Shown in pieces: positions 23,518-32,590 of a stretch of 64,000 nt of DNA (the stretch's first letter is position 1; each line of letters starts with the position of its first letter). The notes under the pieces are model-generated. The model was not told the origin of the DNA. It made no database searches and worked only from the letters and a program-made list of their open reading frames with translations. Both the position numbers and the translations under genes were made by a program. Origin of the DNA: Defluviitaleaceae bacterium. Its GTDB lineage: Bacteria > Bacillota > Clostridia > Lachnospirales > UBA5962. Location of the stretch: the NCBI GenBank assembly GCA_009779915.1, contig WRBA01000010.1, positions 34,236 to 98,235 of the forward strand, in the 5' to 3' direction.

Positions 23518-25191
23518 TTACGCCAAGAAATATGTGCCAAGTGCAAGATATATGAACATTATCGCAGAAATTGCCAAACTGCATATTATAAATGGCACGG
23601 CGGCGGCAGCAATAAGCTTTCCTTCCCCTTCTTTAAAGCCGGTGGTAGCCGAAATTGCAACAGCATTATGTATAGCTATCATATTACCGATAGAAGCACC
23701 GGAAGTTTGACCTATAAGTATAAGTACGATAGGCATACCAAGGTTTTGAGCAACATCTAACTGCAGTGAATAGAACATAAGATTAGAAACAGTATGAGAG
23801 CCGGAAATGAAAGCACCAAAAGCTCCGATAAGCGGTCCTACAATTGGGAAGCCGCCGCCAAAAGCATCAGCAAGAGAGCGGGCAATTTGGGCAGTCATTG
23901 AAAACACTTCAGTGTTAGTCTGATTTGTAAAGCGCATTACCTGTACCAACGCAACACCAAAGCAAAGAGCTAAGATAGCGTTTTTAAGCTGATTGAAGGT
24001 TTTTTTGGATATTTTCGCTATAGTCTCTCCGGATGTTTTTCTCGCTATAAGGAAAATTATTGCCACTGGTATAAATGGGAACAAACCGGGATTGTTGAGA
24101 ATTGGGAAAGTAAAGTTTCTCCCTGCCATTCCTAAAAAGTCAGGTATGGCAATAACGAAGTTTGGAAGCATAAACGAAGTTCCAGTCGCCCAAATTGCTG
24201 CCGGAGCAGGGTTAATAAAGTCCCTGATTGGAAGCCAAGGAACTCTTGTAAGAGCTAAAAGACCGGCGATAATTACATAAGGAGACCAAGCGGTGACCAA
24301 AGAGATACCGGTGTTTGAAGATTCATTAGCTTCAATAATAGGATCGTCTTGAAAACGATATTCTTCCTTTGGAACTAAAAAGCCTTTCTTAACAGCAAAA
24401 ATAAATACGGGAAGCGCAATAAGAGAACTTAAAAGTGTAGGAATTTCGGGACCAACATGCGAAAGTATGAATACGGGTACAGTAAAAAGGACTCCCGCAA
24501 AGAGACAGAGGGGAAATATATTAAATGCATTTTTTAAGCCTTGCTTTCTTCCGTCTCTTACCACAATCGCAGAGATAATCAAAAATGGAACAAAAGAACC
24601 TACAAAAATATTTGTGAAAGCAGCCATGGTGTTTAGGTTGTGAAAGACTGCATCCGCATTATAGCCCAGGGCTTCAATAGGTCCCCTTACAGTGTCGAAG
24701 CCTTGTACCGGCGGTATTCCAACCGCACCGAACAAAACAGGTGAATAATTAGCCATAAGTGAAGATAAAGCCGCAAAAAACACCGGTACGCCAAGACCTA
24801 CAAGAAGAGGAGCGGCCAAAGCACCCGGTGTTCCAAATCCGGCAGCACCCTCAATAAACGCGCCGAATAAGTATGCAATAATAATTATCTGAATACGCCT
24901 ATCCTGAGTTATACCTTTAAAGCCATTGCCAATAGTTTCGATGAACTTTAACTCAATCATAGCGTTAAGTAAGAATATTGCGGCAAAAACAATCAGTAAA
25001 ACATTGATAGCTGAAACAAAGCCAAGGACAGTAAGACCAATGGCGTCTCCAACACTCAAATTCCAAATACCGATTGCGAGTATAATACTTGCAAACCATG
25101 CTGCTACTAGAGATATACCGGATTTTTTCCTAAATCCAACCATCATTACAAGAGCTACAATAATCGGTAAAGCTGCAAAAATTGCATACAT
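23518..25191 (-). CDS. lctP: L-lactate permease
   Basis: This 557-residue polytopic membrane protein of the LctP/LldP family has about 12-14 hydrophobic segments and conserved stretches such as FGAFIEGAAGFGTPGALAAP, SLMANYSPVLFGAVGIP, GAFGAFISGSHTVSNLMF and GQTSGASIGNMIAIHNAV. It imports lactate with protons and supplies the downstream LctD-EtfBA. The first gene of the minus-strand lactate locus, it precedes the Cys-rich protein by 14 bp. Confidence 0.93.
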   Translation of the reverse strand: MYAIFAALPIIVALVMMVGFRKKSGISLVAAWFASIILAIGIWNLSVGDAIGLTVLGFVSAINVLLIVFAAIFLLNAMIELKFIETIGNGFKGITQDRRIQIIIIAYLFGAFIEGAAGFGTPGALAAPLLVGLGVPVFFAALSSLMANYSPVLFGAVGIPPVQGFDTVRGPIEALGYNADAVFHNLNTMAAFTNIFVGSFVPFLIISAIVVRDGRKQGLKNAFNIFPLCLFAGVLFTVPVFILSHVGPEIPTLLSSLIALPVFIFAVKKGFLVPKEEYRFQDDPIIEANESSNTGISLVTAWSPYVIIAGLLALTRVPWLPIRDFINPAPAAIWATGTSFMLPNFVIAIPDFLGMAGRNFTFPILNNPGLFPFIPVAIIFLIARKTSGETIAKISKKTFNQLKNAILALCFGVALVQVMRFTNQTNTEVFSMTAQIARSLADAFGGGFPIVGPLIGAFGAFISGSHTVSNLMFYSLQLDVAQNLGMPIVLILIGQTSGASIGNMIAIHNAVAISATTGFKEGEGKLIAAAAVPFIICSLAISAIMFIYLALGTYFLA

Positions 25192-25597
25192 AAACTTATC
25201 AACTCTCTTCTACTTATTATTTGTTTTCGTGAAGCAGTTTACTGTCCGGATTACACGAGAACCTATTAAGTACAGATTTTTTCAAAAAAGTAACTAATAA
25301 AACACCTCACTTTCTTCGCCTAAAAAGTCGCAACCTTATTGACATAGCAAGTTAGATGGCACAAAAAGCTGTTGATACTTGATTGTGATTAGGATTGTTG
25401 ATAATATCTTTAATTGCATTACTTTCCTTGTCTTGCCTCTTATAAATCTATAGGGTGCTTATTTTAGCACATCAGAAAACAGGGCATACCCCCTTCACTA
25501 ATAAATATATTCACATATTAATTTACTTAATATTGGTATTATGTCATATCCAAAAGAACTTTTCAACAAAATATTCATTATTTTTTAATAAATGACA
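25192..25597. other. 406-bp intergenic region upstream of lctP
   Basis: This gap lies between the lctP start and the 3' end of the minus-strand cyclic-nucleotide-binding gene, so it should hold the lctP promoter. I see an AT-rich stretch and a small hairpin (GTGCT-TATTTT-AGCAC, about 25456-25470). A TTGACA at 25339-25344 is on the plus strand and has no gene to serve. I found no confident minus-strand promoter and no small frame worth calling. Confidence 0.4.
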
Positions 25598-27880
25598 TTA
25601 TGCCTTGTTTTCTATATATTCAAGCTCGTCCAATATCTCCTTAGGTGCTTTTTTGCCTGTCCGCTCGGCTTTTTGAATAACATTTTGAAGAACCCGCGCA
25701 CGCTGCTTAAGTTTAAGGTCGTAACGTTTAAACAAATCTGTAAATTGAGGGCTTGTAGCAAGTTTTGCCCGCATGAGCGCAGGGAAAGGGCAATATTCAA
25801 GTAAAACTTTCCGTGCCACTTTATTGAGCCTGGGAGAACCTTTTGATTCATACATAAGCCAATCAATATAATTTGATACAAAAACTTCCTTATAATTATT
25901 CCTGGCACGTACCAAATCGGTTTTAATAGCGGATTTAACATCAGCAGAAAGCTCCCGGTTACTTCTGTAAAATTGCATATAATCAAAAAATTCACTGGTA
26001 AGGGAGGGGTATGAAAGATCACTCCAGCGAGGACCTTGAATACGCTTACACATTTCCCAACGGAATTCGCCGGTTAAACGCATAACTAAACTGCTTAAAT
26101 CATTCAATAAAAATGTTGACATAAACATACGCGCAGGGGTTGAATATTTTCTACCGTCCATTTCTTGCCACATAGCACCACGCACACCTACATTAGGCAT
26201 AAGGATAATTTCAGGCATTACTTCTATATGCACAAATTCCTTAGTTATGCCACATTCAGAGTTTGAGTACAAAGTTTCACGAAAATAGGCGGAAGGGTCA
26301 ATTATGCGGATATCGTTAAAAGCCTCTTTAAGAGCTGCTGGTGTAACTAAAGCCGCTTCTAAGTTACGCTGTACATTGTGGTCTGAGAATAAAGGGCAGA
26401 ATGCCGATATACGCCCAAATGTAATTTTATTTACAACCGGGAATACATTATCAAGCTCAAAACGCAGTTTTTCTTCAAGGTCGGCTAAAAGACGCGCCTC
26501 TTCTTTTTCGTCTATTTTACGCATTTGCTTCATTTCACGTATATGAGCGGTGTAATCAATATCGAAGTCGTTGCGGCTGGGTTCTTTTTCCCCCCTGTAT
26601 ATAGCGGCAAGCCATTCGGGAAGGGTATAAACATCCATATCAGGATTGCCTTTTAAAGAGTCAGCTACCCCATAGAGAAAATCAGCGTTTTTATGCCCTG
26701 CAAGAGTGGCATCGACATATCCGAAATTGAGAAACATTTTTATGACAGTAGGGGTTGCCGGATCATCAAGGCTTTTTATTAGTACATTCTTATATATATC
26801 ATTAAAAATACCGGTTAATTCCCTACGTAAACTATATACAGTGTCTTCCGGGCTGCTTCTGTCCGGGACTTTTATATATTCATGTACTAAACGTGCGAAT
26901 TTGTTACATAATTCATCAGGATATTCCGAATATTCAAGTATAGTATCCAAAGAATTCGATAAATTTTGCTTTAGAGCAGATGATGCAGGGGCATCTTCTG
27001 CTGCTTTCCCGTTGGTTATGCGGCTGGTAGCCAGATTATCCCTATATGTTTCTAAGCGCTCCTGGTAATAAGCCTGATTTATATAAGTCATATTAGATAT
27101 AAATTCGGTTAACTTTGCAATTATAGTACCAACAGTATCGTCAGCACCTTTTATATTGATTGAGCTTAGGTGAAGCTCACAAAGAAGAGCAAACAAATCA
27201 TGTCCATCGTCGCTTATAAAGATTTTAGAAATTTCTTTCAAATGCTCTTGGTAAAGTTTGCAAGCTTGTAACACTTGATGAATATCCTCAGTGCCTCTAT
27301 GAAAAAATCCTGATGATATACCGACATGGGCATGGAAAAATCCTTTTAATGTGGCAGGATCTAAATTTTTTATCTCCATATAATAACTGTGTACCCAATC
27401 CTTTACCGGATCTGACTCTGAAATTTTTATAAGGTTCAAAATCTCAAGGATTTTTTTAGATGAAAAAGCATACAGTTCGCATAAACGCTCATATTCAGGA
27501 TAAATTTCCCCAATCAAGCCGTATGCATCATCAGCTTCCTTTTTAAGATGAGTTCGGTATCTTAAAAAACCTGAGAGCTGGTTAGTGACAGATTGGACAA
27601 GGCGGTCTGCCACATCTGCGTTATCATTAAAAAGGGGCTTTAAGCTGCAAATGTTTTCATAAGGATATGAAACTATAGTTACATCCGAGTTGGCAGTATA
27701 TGTGCAGCTATGCGAACCTTCCGAAATAGCACAGAGACCTATGGTGTCTCCTTGTTCAAAACGAAAAGCGCGACCGCTGAATATGACATTAACGCTTCCT
27801 TTTGTGATAAAAGAAATACGGCTTAAAGGGTCACCTTCTTTACAAATAATATCGCCGTGATTAAATTCGGATAAGGGCAT
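25598..27880 (-). CDS. Large protein with N-terminal cyclic-nucleotide-binding domain
   Basis: The first about 115 of 760 residues form a CRP-type cyclic-nucleotide-binding barrel (FNHGDIICKEGDPLSRISFITKGSV, FRFEQGDTIG). The phosphate-binding cassette is not a clear match to the RxS consensus. No helix-turn-helix follows. The remaining 640 residues are soluble and mostly helical, with no recognised catalytic motif; a charged helix (MKQMRKIDEKEEARLLADLEE) lies near 490 and a basic C-terminus follows. Such proteins occur in Lachnospiraceae without assigned function. The start at 27880 follows GCGAGG. It is a single gene. Confidence 0.75.
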   Translation of the reverse strand: MPLSEFNHGDIICKEGDPLSRISFITKGSVNVIFSGRAFRFEQGDTIGLCAISEGSHSCTYTANSDVTIVSYPYENICSLKPLFNDNADVADRLVQSVTNQLSGFLRYRTHLKKEADDAYGLIGEIYPEYERLCELYAFSSKKILEILNLIKISESDPVKDWVHSYYMEIKNLDPATLKGFFHAHVGISSGFFHRGTEDIHQVLQACKLYQEHLKEISKIFISDDGHDLFALLCELHLSSINIKGADDTVGTIIAKLTEFISNMTYINQAYYQERLETYRDNLATSRITNGKAAEDAPASSALKQNLSNSLDTILEYSEYPDELCNKFARLVHEYIKVPDRSSPEDTVYSLRRELTGIFNDIYKNVLIKSLDDPATPTVIKMFLNFGYVDATLAGHKNADFLYGVADSLKGNPDMDVYTLPEWLAAIYRGEKEPSRNDFDIDYTAHIREMKQMRKIDEKEEARLLADLEEKLRFELDNVFPVVNKITFGRISAFCPLFSDHNVQRNLEAALVTPAALKEAFNDIRIIDPSAYFRETLYSNSECGITKEFVHIEVMPEIILMPNVGVRGAMWQEMDGRKYSTPARMFMSTFLLNDLSSLVMRLTGEFRWEMCKRIQGPRWSDLSYPSLTSEFFDYMQFYRSNRELSADVKSAIKTDLVRARNNYKEVFVSNYIDWLMYESKGSPRLNKVARKVLLEYCPFPALMRAKLATSPQFTDLFKRYDLKLKQRARVLQNVIQKAERTGKKAPKEILDELEYIENKA

Positions 27881-27952
27881 ATTAAAACCTCGCTTATGAT
27901 AGTAAAGTTTGATGAGACATCTGTTAGGTAGAGACGTTTATACACATGACTC

Positions 27953-28070
27953 GACTTTTCTTCCGGAAAAGTCTCTCAGTACTTTTGCCTTTGGCAAAAG
28001 CCGCCTGACCGGCGTCCGGACTTCTTTCCGGTACCTATTGCACAATCAAGGAAGAAACACTTCGTGTTTC
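27953..28070. repeat. Cluster of short hairpins upstream of the PhzF-like gene
   Basis: The 325-bp divergent region 27881-28205 contains GACTTTTC-TTCC-GGAAAAGTC (27953-27973), CTTTTGCC-TTT-GGCAAAAG (27982-28000), a CCGG-rich imperfect stem (28001-28032) and GAAACAC-TTC-GTGTTTC (28054-28070). These unrelated stems in a row, with TTC/TTT loops, resemble the interiors of the MITE-like elements elsewhere in the window, but I found no flanking inverted repeat. An open frame across it (27909-28163) is not credible. Confidence 0.6.
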
Positions 28071-28140
28071 ATCGTTATGTGCATATTATATCAGCTTGTA
28101 ACGAAAATACAAGACCTATGCATACTAATAAAAAATATAA

Positions 28141-28169
28141 TTGTAAAATTTTGCAGCATTTGATAATAT
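28141..28169 (+). promoter_or_regulatory. Promoter of the phzF-kamB-kamC unit
   Basis: TTGTAA (28141-28146) and TAATAT (28164-28169) are 17 bp apart, about 36 bp before the start codon. The gene then has a GGAGGCGG ribosome site. Confidence 0.5.
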
Positions 28170-28205
28170 TGTAGGCGAAGACTGCTAAATGGAGGCGGTA
28201 TATTA

Positions 28206-28994
28206 ATGAAAATATATCATGTGGATTCTTTTACAGACAAATTATTTCAAGGAAATCCGGCGGCTGTTTGTATATTGGGTGAAGATTGGCTCCAAGAAGA
28301 TTTAATGATAAAAATAGCTATGGAGAATAACTTGTCGGAAACAGCTTTTGTAATTATGAAAAACGGTATTCGACACATTCGCTGGTTTACGCCAAAATGT
28401 GAAGTTAATCTTTGTGGACACGCCACTCTTGCAACAGCCCATGTGCTTTTTAATCATGAAGGGGTAAAAGATACAGAAATTATATTCGAGTCGAGGAAAG
28501 GCACCCTTGGTGTTAAAAAGCAAGGGGATTATATTATGCTTGATTTTCCAATCGACGAAATTAGACAAATCCAATTTTTTGATGAAATTGACTGTTTTAA
28601 CGCAAAGCCTGTAGAATGCTATATTGGCGCAGATGATTATATGCTTGTTTTTGAATCTCAGGAACAAATTGAAAACTTAGAATGTAATATGTTAAAAGCC
28701 TCAAAATTAAGTGAGAGAGAGGGGTTTATTTGCACAGCAAAAGGCAAAGCTGCTGATTTTGTATCTCGGTATTTTGGTCCCAAAATTGGAATTTTAGAGG
28801 ATCCTGTTACCGGTTCGGCTCATGCTGCCATGGCACCTTATTGGACTGGAATCCTGGAAAAGACGGAATTTAGCGCAATGCAGCTTTCAGAGCGTGGAGG
28901 ACAGCTTATTTGTAAAGTTGAAGGTGAGCGCGTAATTATCGGCGGTAAAGCTGTAACTTACTCTATTAATAAGCTGCTTTTAAAGGAGCAATAA
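28206..28994 (+). CDS. PhzF-family isomerase/epimerase-like protein
   Basis: This 262-residue protein of the PhzF fold has characteristic motifs FQGNPAAVC (residues 15-23), NNLSETAFV with the catalytic-type Glu, CGHATLATAHVLF and EDPVTGSAHAAMAPYW. PhzF itself isomerises a phenazine precursor; most homologues have unknown substrates. It is followed by kamB after only 2 bp, so it is probably co-transcribed with the aminomutase reactivase. A link with lysine metabolism is inferred from position only. Confidence 0.88.
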   Translation: MKIYHVDSFTDKLFQGNPAAVCILGEDWLQEDLMIKIAMENNLSETAFVIMKNGIRHIRWFTPKCEVNLCGHATLATAHVLFNHEGVKDTEIIFESRKGTLGVKKQGDYIMLDFPIDEIRQIQFFDEIDCFNAKPVECYIGADDYMLVFESQEQIENLECNMLKASKLSEREGFICTAKGKAADFVSRYFGPKIGILEDPVTGSAHAAMAPYWTGILEKTEFSAMQLSERGGQLICKVEGERVIIGGKAVTYSINKLLLKEQ

Positions 28995-28996
28995 AT

Positions 28997-30001
28997 ATGA
29001 AAAAAAAGCTCACTGAGCTGTTTGCCGATTTCAATGCTATTTCTATTATCGGTATGTCAAAAAACGCGGGTAAAACAACGGTTCTCGGCAAGTTAATTGA
29101 TGAGTGGGCAGAGAGCGGCATGAAAGTAGGGCTTACCTCAATCGGGCGGGACGGCGAAGATGTGGATATTGTAACCGGCACAGAAAAGCCGCGGATATTT
29201 GTTACAAAAGATACGATAATAGCTACAGCGGCAGACCTGTTAAAAAAAAGTGACATAACAAAAGAAGTTTTAAAAACGACAGGGATAAATACACCAATGG
29301 GCGAGGTAGTATTTGTAAAAGCGCGAAGCGATGGGTATGTGCAAATAGGCGGCAGCTCAATTGGCAGCCAAATTGTGAAGCTGCTTGAGGACTTTAAGGA
29401 ATTGGGTGCCGATAAAGTACTTGTCGATGGTGCCATAAGCCGGAAAACTCTGTCAAGCCCTGTTATTACCGATGCCACGATACTGTGCAGCGGTGCCTCT
29501 CTTAGCTCCGATATGGTACAAGTTGTGAAGGAGACGGCTTTTGCCGCTAAACTACTCACCCTTAAGCCTATTTGTGATAATAATGTATTAAGGCTTATAG
29601 ACCAATTGCCGGATAACGCCGGAAAGATTGTTGGGATTGAAGAGGATTACAGATTTTCACCTGTAAGTTTAGACAATCCTCACAATGGAAACAGGAGTGC
29701 CGCTTATATCTACATCCGTGGTGCCGTGTCAGACAGCTTTGCAAATAAATTTATTATGTCGAATATAAATTTGCGGGGCGTAACTATTATTGTTGAGGAT
29801 GGAAGTAAATTGTTTATAACAGAGAAAACCTTTGAAAAATTTAACCTTGGTAATGCTAAGATAGCTGTCAGGCGGTCTATAAATCTCATAGCGGTTACGA
29901 TTAACCCTGTGTCGGTTCGCGGGTTTAGTTTTGATAAAGATGCGTTTAGGGAAGCACTTAAAAAAGAACTGAAAATACCTATTTATAATGTACTGGATTA
30001 G
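28997..30001 (+). CDS. kamB: Lysine 5,6-aminomutase reactivase subunit KamB
   Basis: This 334-residue protein has an N-terminal P-loop (GMSKNAGKTTVLGK, about 18-31) and resembles the KamB proteins found with kamC in lysine-fermenting clostridia and fusobacteria. KamB and KamC are thought to reactivate the B12-dependent lysine 5,6-aminomutase after cobalamin damage or suicide inactivation. It is followed by kamC with a 14-bp gap. Identification relies on the KamC neighbour and the kamDE genes 6 kb downstream. Confidence 0.8.
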   Translation: MKKKLTELFADFNAISIIGMSKNAGKTTVLGKLIDEWAESGMKVGLTSIGRDGEDVDIVTGTEKPRIFVTKDTIIATAADLLKKSDITKEVLKTTGINTPMGEVVFVKARSDGYVQIGGSSIGSQIVKLLEDFKELGADKVLVDGAISRKTLSSPVITDATILCSGASLSSDMVQVVKETAFAAKLLTLKPICDNNVLRLIDQLPDNAGKIVGIEEDYRFSPVSLDNPHNGNRSAAYIYIRGAVSDSFANKFIMSNINLRGVTIIVEDGSKLFITEKTFEKFNLGNAKIAVRRSINLIAVTINPVSVRGFSFDKDAFREALKKELKIPIYNVLD

Positions 30002-30015
30002 GAGGCGTCCGAACA

Positions 30016-31491
30016 ATGTTTCTGAGAGATGAGCAAAAAGATGCAATAGGGCTTACATTTATTTTGAATGAGATTTTGCCCGATTCGCCTTATAGTGACA
30101 TTAGAACCCGGAATGCTAAGTTTTATAGAGCAGATGAGAAGCAGGAGCTTTTGGATGAATTTTATAATATTTCCCAAATACTTGCCTGTGTGGAAGCCGA
30201 TGGGGATTGTATAGCGGCTTTACGCCGCGCACTTATGCCATTTAAAAATATTGATAATATTCTTAAGAAACTGGAACGCAGCTATTTACATGAAATTGAG
30301 TTTTTTGACCTTAAAGGGTTTATGCTTAGTTTAGGGAAGCTTAAGGGTGCCTTTTCTGATGCAAATATAAGGCTTATGGATGTCGAATTTATCGATATGG
30401 AGGAAGCCCTCAATATCCTCGACCCGGATAGTAAAAGAATGGCACCTTTTTACTTAAATGAACAATATTCAGAGGAGTTATGGGATGTACGCAAGGAAAA
30501 AAGCCGTATTGAAAGGCTTATCCATGAGGAGAAGGACAAAGGTAAACTTGAAGAACTTAAAACCAAGCGTACATTTATAGTTGCCAAAGAAGATGAAGCC
30601 GAAACAGTGGTTAAAAAAATGTTGAGCGAAAAGCTGTGTGAGTTTTTGCCGGTTTTTAGGAGCAATATAAACGCAATAGGCAAGCTTGATTTTACAATAC
30701 AAAAGGCAATACTTGCAAAAAAGTATAATGCTGTATGCCCGGATATAGAAGAAGATTCGGTCGAATTTGTCGAAATGCTTAACCCGGAAGTGGAGGCAGT
30801 CCTTAAAGAACGCGGCAAATCCTTCACTCCTATATCAATTAAATTGAGTGCCGGAACGACACTTTTAACAGGTGCCAATATGGGAGGCAAGAGTGTCGCG
30901 GTTAAAACGGCTGTGTTAAATATTTGCTTATGCCACATGGGGTTTTTTGTTTTTGCTAAAAGGGCAAAAATACCAATATTTGATGGGATATATCTTATAT
31001 CAGAGGATATGCAGTCTCTTGAAGATGGGCTTTCGACCTTTGGCGCGGAGATTATGAGCTTTAACAGTATCGCAAGGCAGGCAGAAAAGGAATATTTGTT
31101 TATTGCCCTCGATGAATTTGCCAGAAGCACAAATCCGGAGGAGGGGGCTGTGGTTGTTCGCGCGGTTTCCCGCTTTTTGAATACTTTGAAAAGCATATCT
31201 ATTATAACTACCCATTATGATAATATAGCGGAAGGGAACTTTGGGCAATACCAAGTTGCAGGGCTTAAAAACCTCGATTTTGAGAACCTCGCCAAAGAGA
31301 TTGAAAACAGCACATCAACTTCAAAGGGTATAGATTTAATAGCGGCTCATATGGATTACAGGCTAATACCCGTATCAGGAAAAAACGAGCCTCCCCGTGA
31401 TGCTCTTAACATATGCAGGCTTTTGGGAACGCCGCATCAAATAATGAATGCCATTGAGGAAGGATATATAAATAATACACCAAAAATTTAG
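30016..31491 (+). CDS. kamC: Lysine 5,6-aminomutase reactivase ATPase KamC (MutS-like)
   Basis: This 491-residue protein has a MutS-type ABC ATPase C-terminal half: Walker A TGANMGGKSVAVKTA, the signature-like region FGAEIMSF, Walker B EYLFIALDEFARSTNPEEG and a switch HYD (IITTHYDN). There is no mismatch-binding domain; the N-terminal about 270 residues include a charged helix (SRIERLIHEEKDKG). Consistent with KamC, it probably uses ATP to exchange damaged cobalamin on KamDE. It ends the phzF-kamB-kamC unit. Confidence 0.85.
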   Translation: MFLRDEQKDAIGLTFILNEILPDSPYSDIRTRNAKFYRADEKQELLDEFYNISQILACVEADGDCIAALRRALMPFKNIDNILKKLERSYLHEIEFFDLKGFMLSLGKLKGAFSDANIRLMDVEFIDMEEALNILDPDSKRMAPFYLNEQYSEELWDVRKEKSRIERLIHEEKDKGKLEELKTKRTFIVAKEDEAETVVKKMLSEKLCEFLPVFRSNINAIGKLDFTIQKAILAKKYNAVCPDIEEDSVEFVEMLNPEVEAVLKERGKSFTPISIKLSAGTTLLTGANMGGKSVAVKTAVLNICLCHMGFFVFAKRAKIPIFDGIYLISEDMQSLEDGLSTFGAEIMSFNSIARQAEKEYLFIALDEFARSTNPEEGAVVVRAVSRFLNTLKSISIITTHYDNIAEGNFGQYQVAGLKNLDFENLAKEIENSTSTSKGIDLIAAHMDYRLIPVSGKNEPPRDALNICRLLGTPHQIMNAIEEGYINNTPKI

Positions 31492-31534
31492 GGTTGAACA
31501 GAACAAAACAAAGCATTACAAGACAGGAATTGAT

Positions 31535-31563
31535 TTTCAAAATACTCTATAATAATTTTGAAA
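31535..31563 (+). promoter_or_regulatory. Inverted repeat around the -10 of the AraC-type regulator gene
   Basis: TTTCAAAAT (31535-31543) and ATTTTGAAA (31555-31563) are perfect 9-bp inverted complements flanking TATAAT (31548-31553). No good -35 is seen at the usual spacing. It is a candidate autoregulatory site. Confidence 0.5.
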
Positions 31564-31575
31564 GGAGGCGGTGTT

Positions 31576-32418
31576 ATGAATTGGGTTGAAATTCTCAACA
31601 ATGCGATTGAATATATAGAAAATAATTTACTTGACAATATTGCTCTCTCGCAAATTGCTGAACACGTACATATTTCAAGCGCGCATCTGCAAAGGGGATT
31701 TTCTGCTCTGGCAGATTTAACTGTAGGCGAATATATACGCAACAGACGATTATCTCTAGCCGGACTTGAACTTACTCACAAAAACCTTAAAATTGTTGAT
31801 ATTGCAATAAAGTACGGCTACGAAACACCGGAAAGTTTCTCTAAAGCATTCAGTCGTTTTCACGGTATTGCGCCAAGTGCTGCAAGGAAAAACAGTACCG
31901 CTTTGAAATCATATAGCCGCCTGACTATCAAAATTATTATGGAAGGAGGTTCTGTAATGGATTACAGGATCGAAGAAAGAGAAAGTTTTGATGTTGTCGT
32001 TAAGGTAAGGAAAATTGAAGCGGAAGAAGGGGATTCGAGGAAAATACCAGCCTTTTGGGAGGAATATTTTGCAGAAGGGTTTTCGGCAAAAATTGTCCCG
32101 GTGCTGGGTGTTTGCAGTGGAATGTCACAGGAATCAAAGGAGTTTCTCTACGGCATAGGCGATTTTGTGAAAGATGGGCAAGAGATTCCGGAGGGCTTTG
32201 AAATTTGGCAAATCCCTAAAAGCACTTGGGCGGTTTTTAAATGTGTTGGTGCAATGCCTAAAGCTATCCAAGAAATGTGGAAGCGGATTTACAGCGAATG
32301 GCTGCCGCAAGCAAAATATGAGATTATGCCGGCATATGATTTCGAGTTTTATACAGATGGCGATACGGGCTCACAAGATTATATAAGCGAAATATGGCTG
32401 CCTGTAAAAAAGAAATAA
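31576..32418 (+). CDS. AraC-family regulator with GyrI-like effector-binding domain
   Basis: This 280-residue protein has an N-terminal AraC/XylS DNA-binding domain of two helix-turn-helices (LDNIALSQIAEHVHISSAHLQR and IVDIAIKYGYETPESFSKAF, residues about 18-100). A GyrI/Rob-like small-molecule-binding domain follows (MDYRIEERESFDVVVKVRK onward to about 275). The ATG at 31576 follows AAAGGAGG; an upstream TTG overlaps that site. This architecture usually senses small cationic or amphipathic ligands. It lies between kamC and the kam riboswitch, so control of lysine genes is possible but not shown. Confidence 0.87.
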   Translation: MNWVEILNNAIEYIENNLLDNIALSQIAEHVHISSAHLQRGFSALADLTVGEYIRNRRLSLAGLELTHKNLKIVDIAIKYGYETPESFSKAFSRFHGIAPSAARKNSTALKSYSRLTIKIIMEGGSVMDYRIEERESFDVVVKVRKIEAEEGDSRKIPAFWEEYFAEGFSAKIVPVLGVCSGMSQESKEFLYGIGDFVKDGQEIPEGFEIWQIPKSTWAVFKCVGAMPKAIQEMWKRIYSEWLPQAKYEIMPAYDFEFYTDGDTGSQDYISEIWLPVKKK

Positions 32419-32455
32419 AAACGAAAGTACCGGCTGGATTAGTAAAATAACAGGT

Positions 32456-32525
32456 CAAACTTACCTTAAGTTCTTCGCCGAAATCCTGATTTCGGCGAAG
32501 TGCAAATGCTTCATGCGTTTGCAAT
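32456..32525. repeat. Two-hairpin dispersed repeat, copy 1
   Basis: CAAACTTACCTTAAGTTC is followed by CGCCGAAATC-CT-GATTTCGGCG and GCAAATGC-TTCAT-GCGTTTGC. The same arrangement, with a few changes, is at 62517-62583. It lies between the AraC-type gene and the kam promoter, where it may terminate the upstream transcript. Confidence 0.7.
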
Positions 32526-32545
32526 GAGTAAAATAAAGAAATCTC

Positions 32546-32574
32546 TTGACGCCAAAACTTCTAATCGCTATACT
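32546..32574 (+). promoter_or_regulatory. Sigma-70 promoter of the lysine-fermentation operon
   Basis: TTGACG (32546-32551) and TATACT (32569-32574) are 17 bp apart. Initiation near 32581 places the lysine aptamer at the start of the transcript. Confidence 0.75.
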
Positions 32575-32590
32575 ATATTTAAACAATTTA

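Noticed and set aside
25339..25344. TTGACA as promoter of lctP
   Set aside because: It is on the plus strand, pointing away from the minus-strand lctP, with no matching -10 or downstream gene.
27909..28163. 84-codon frame upstream of the PhzF-like gene
   Set aside because: It covers consecutive hairpins, has no ribosome site and contains the probable phzF promoter.
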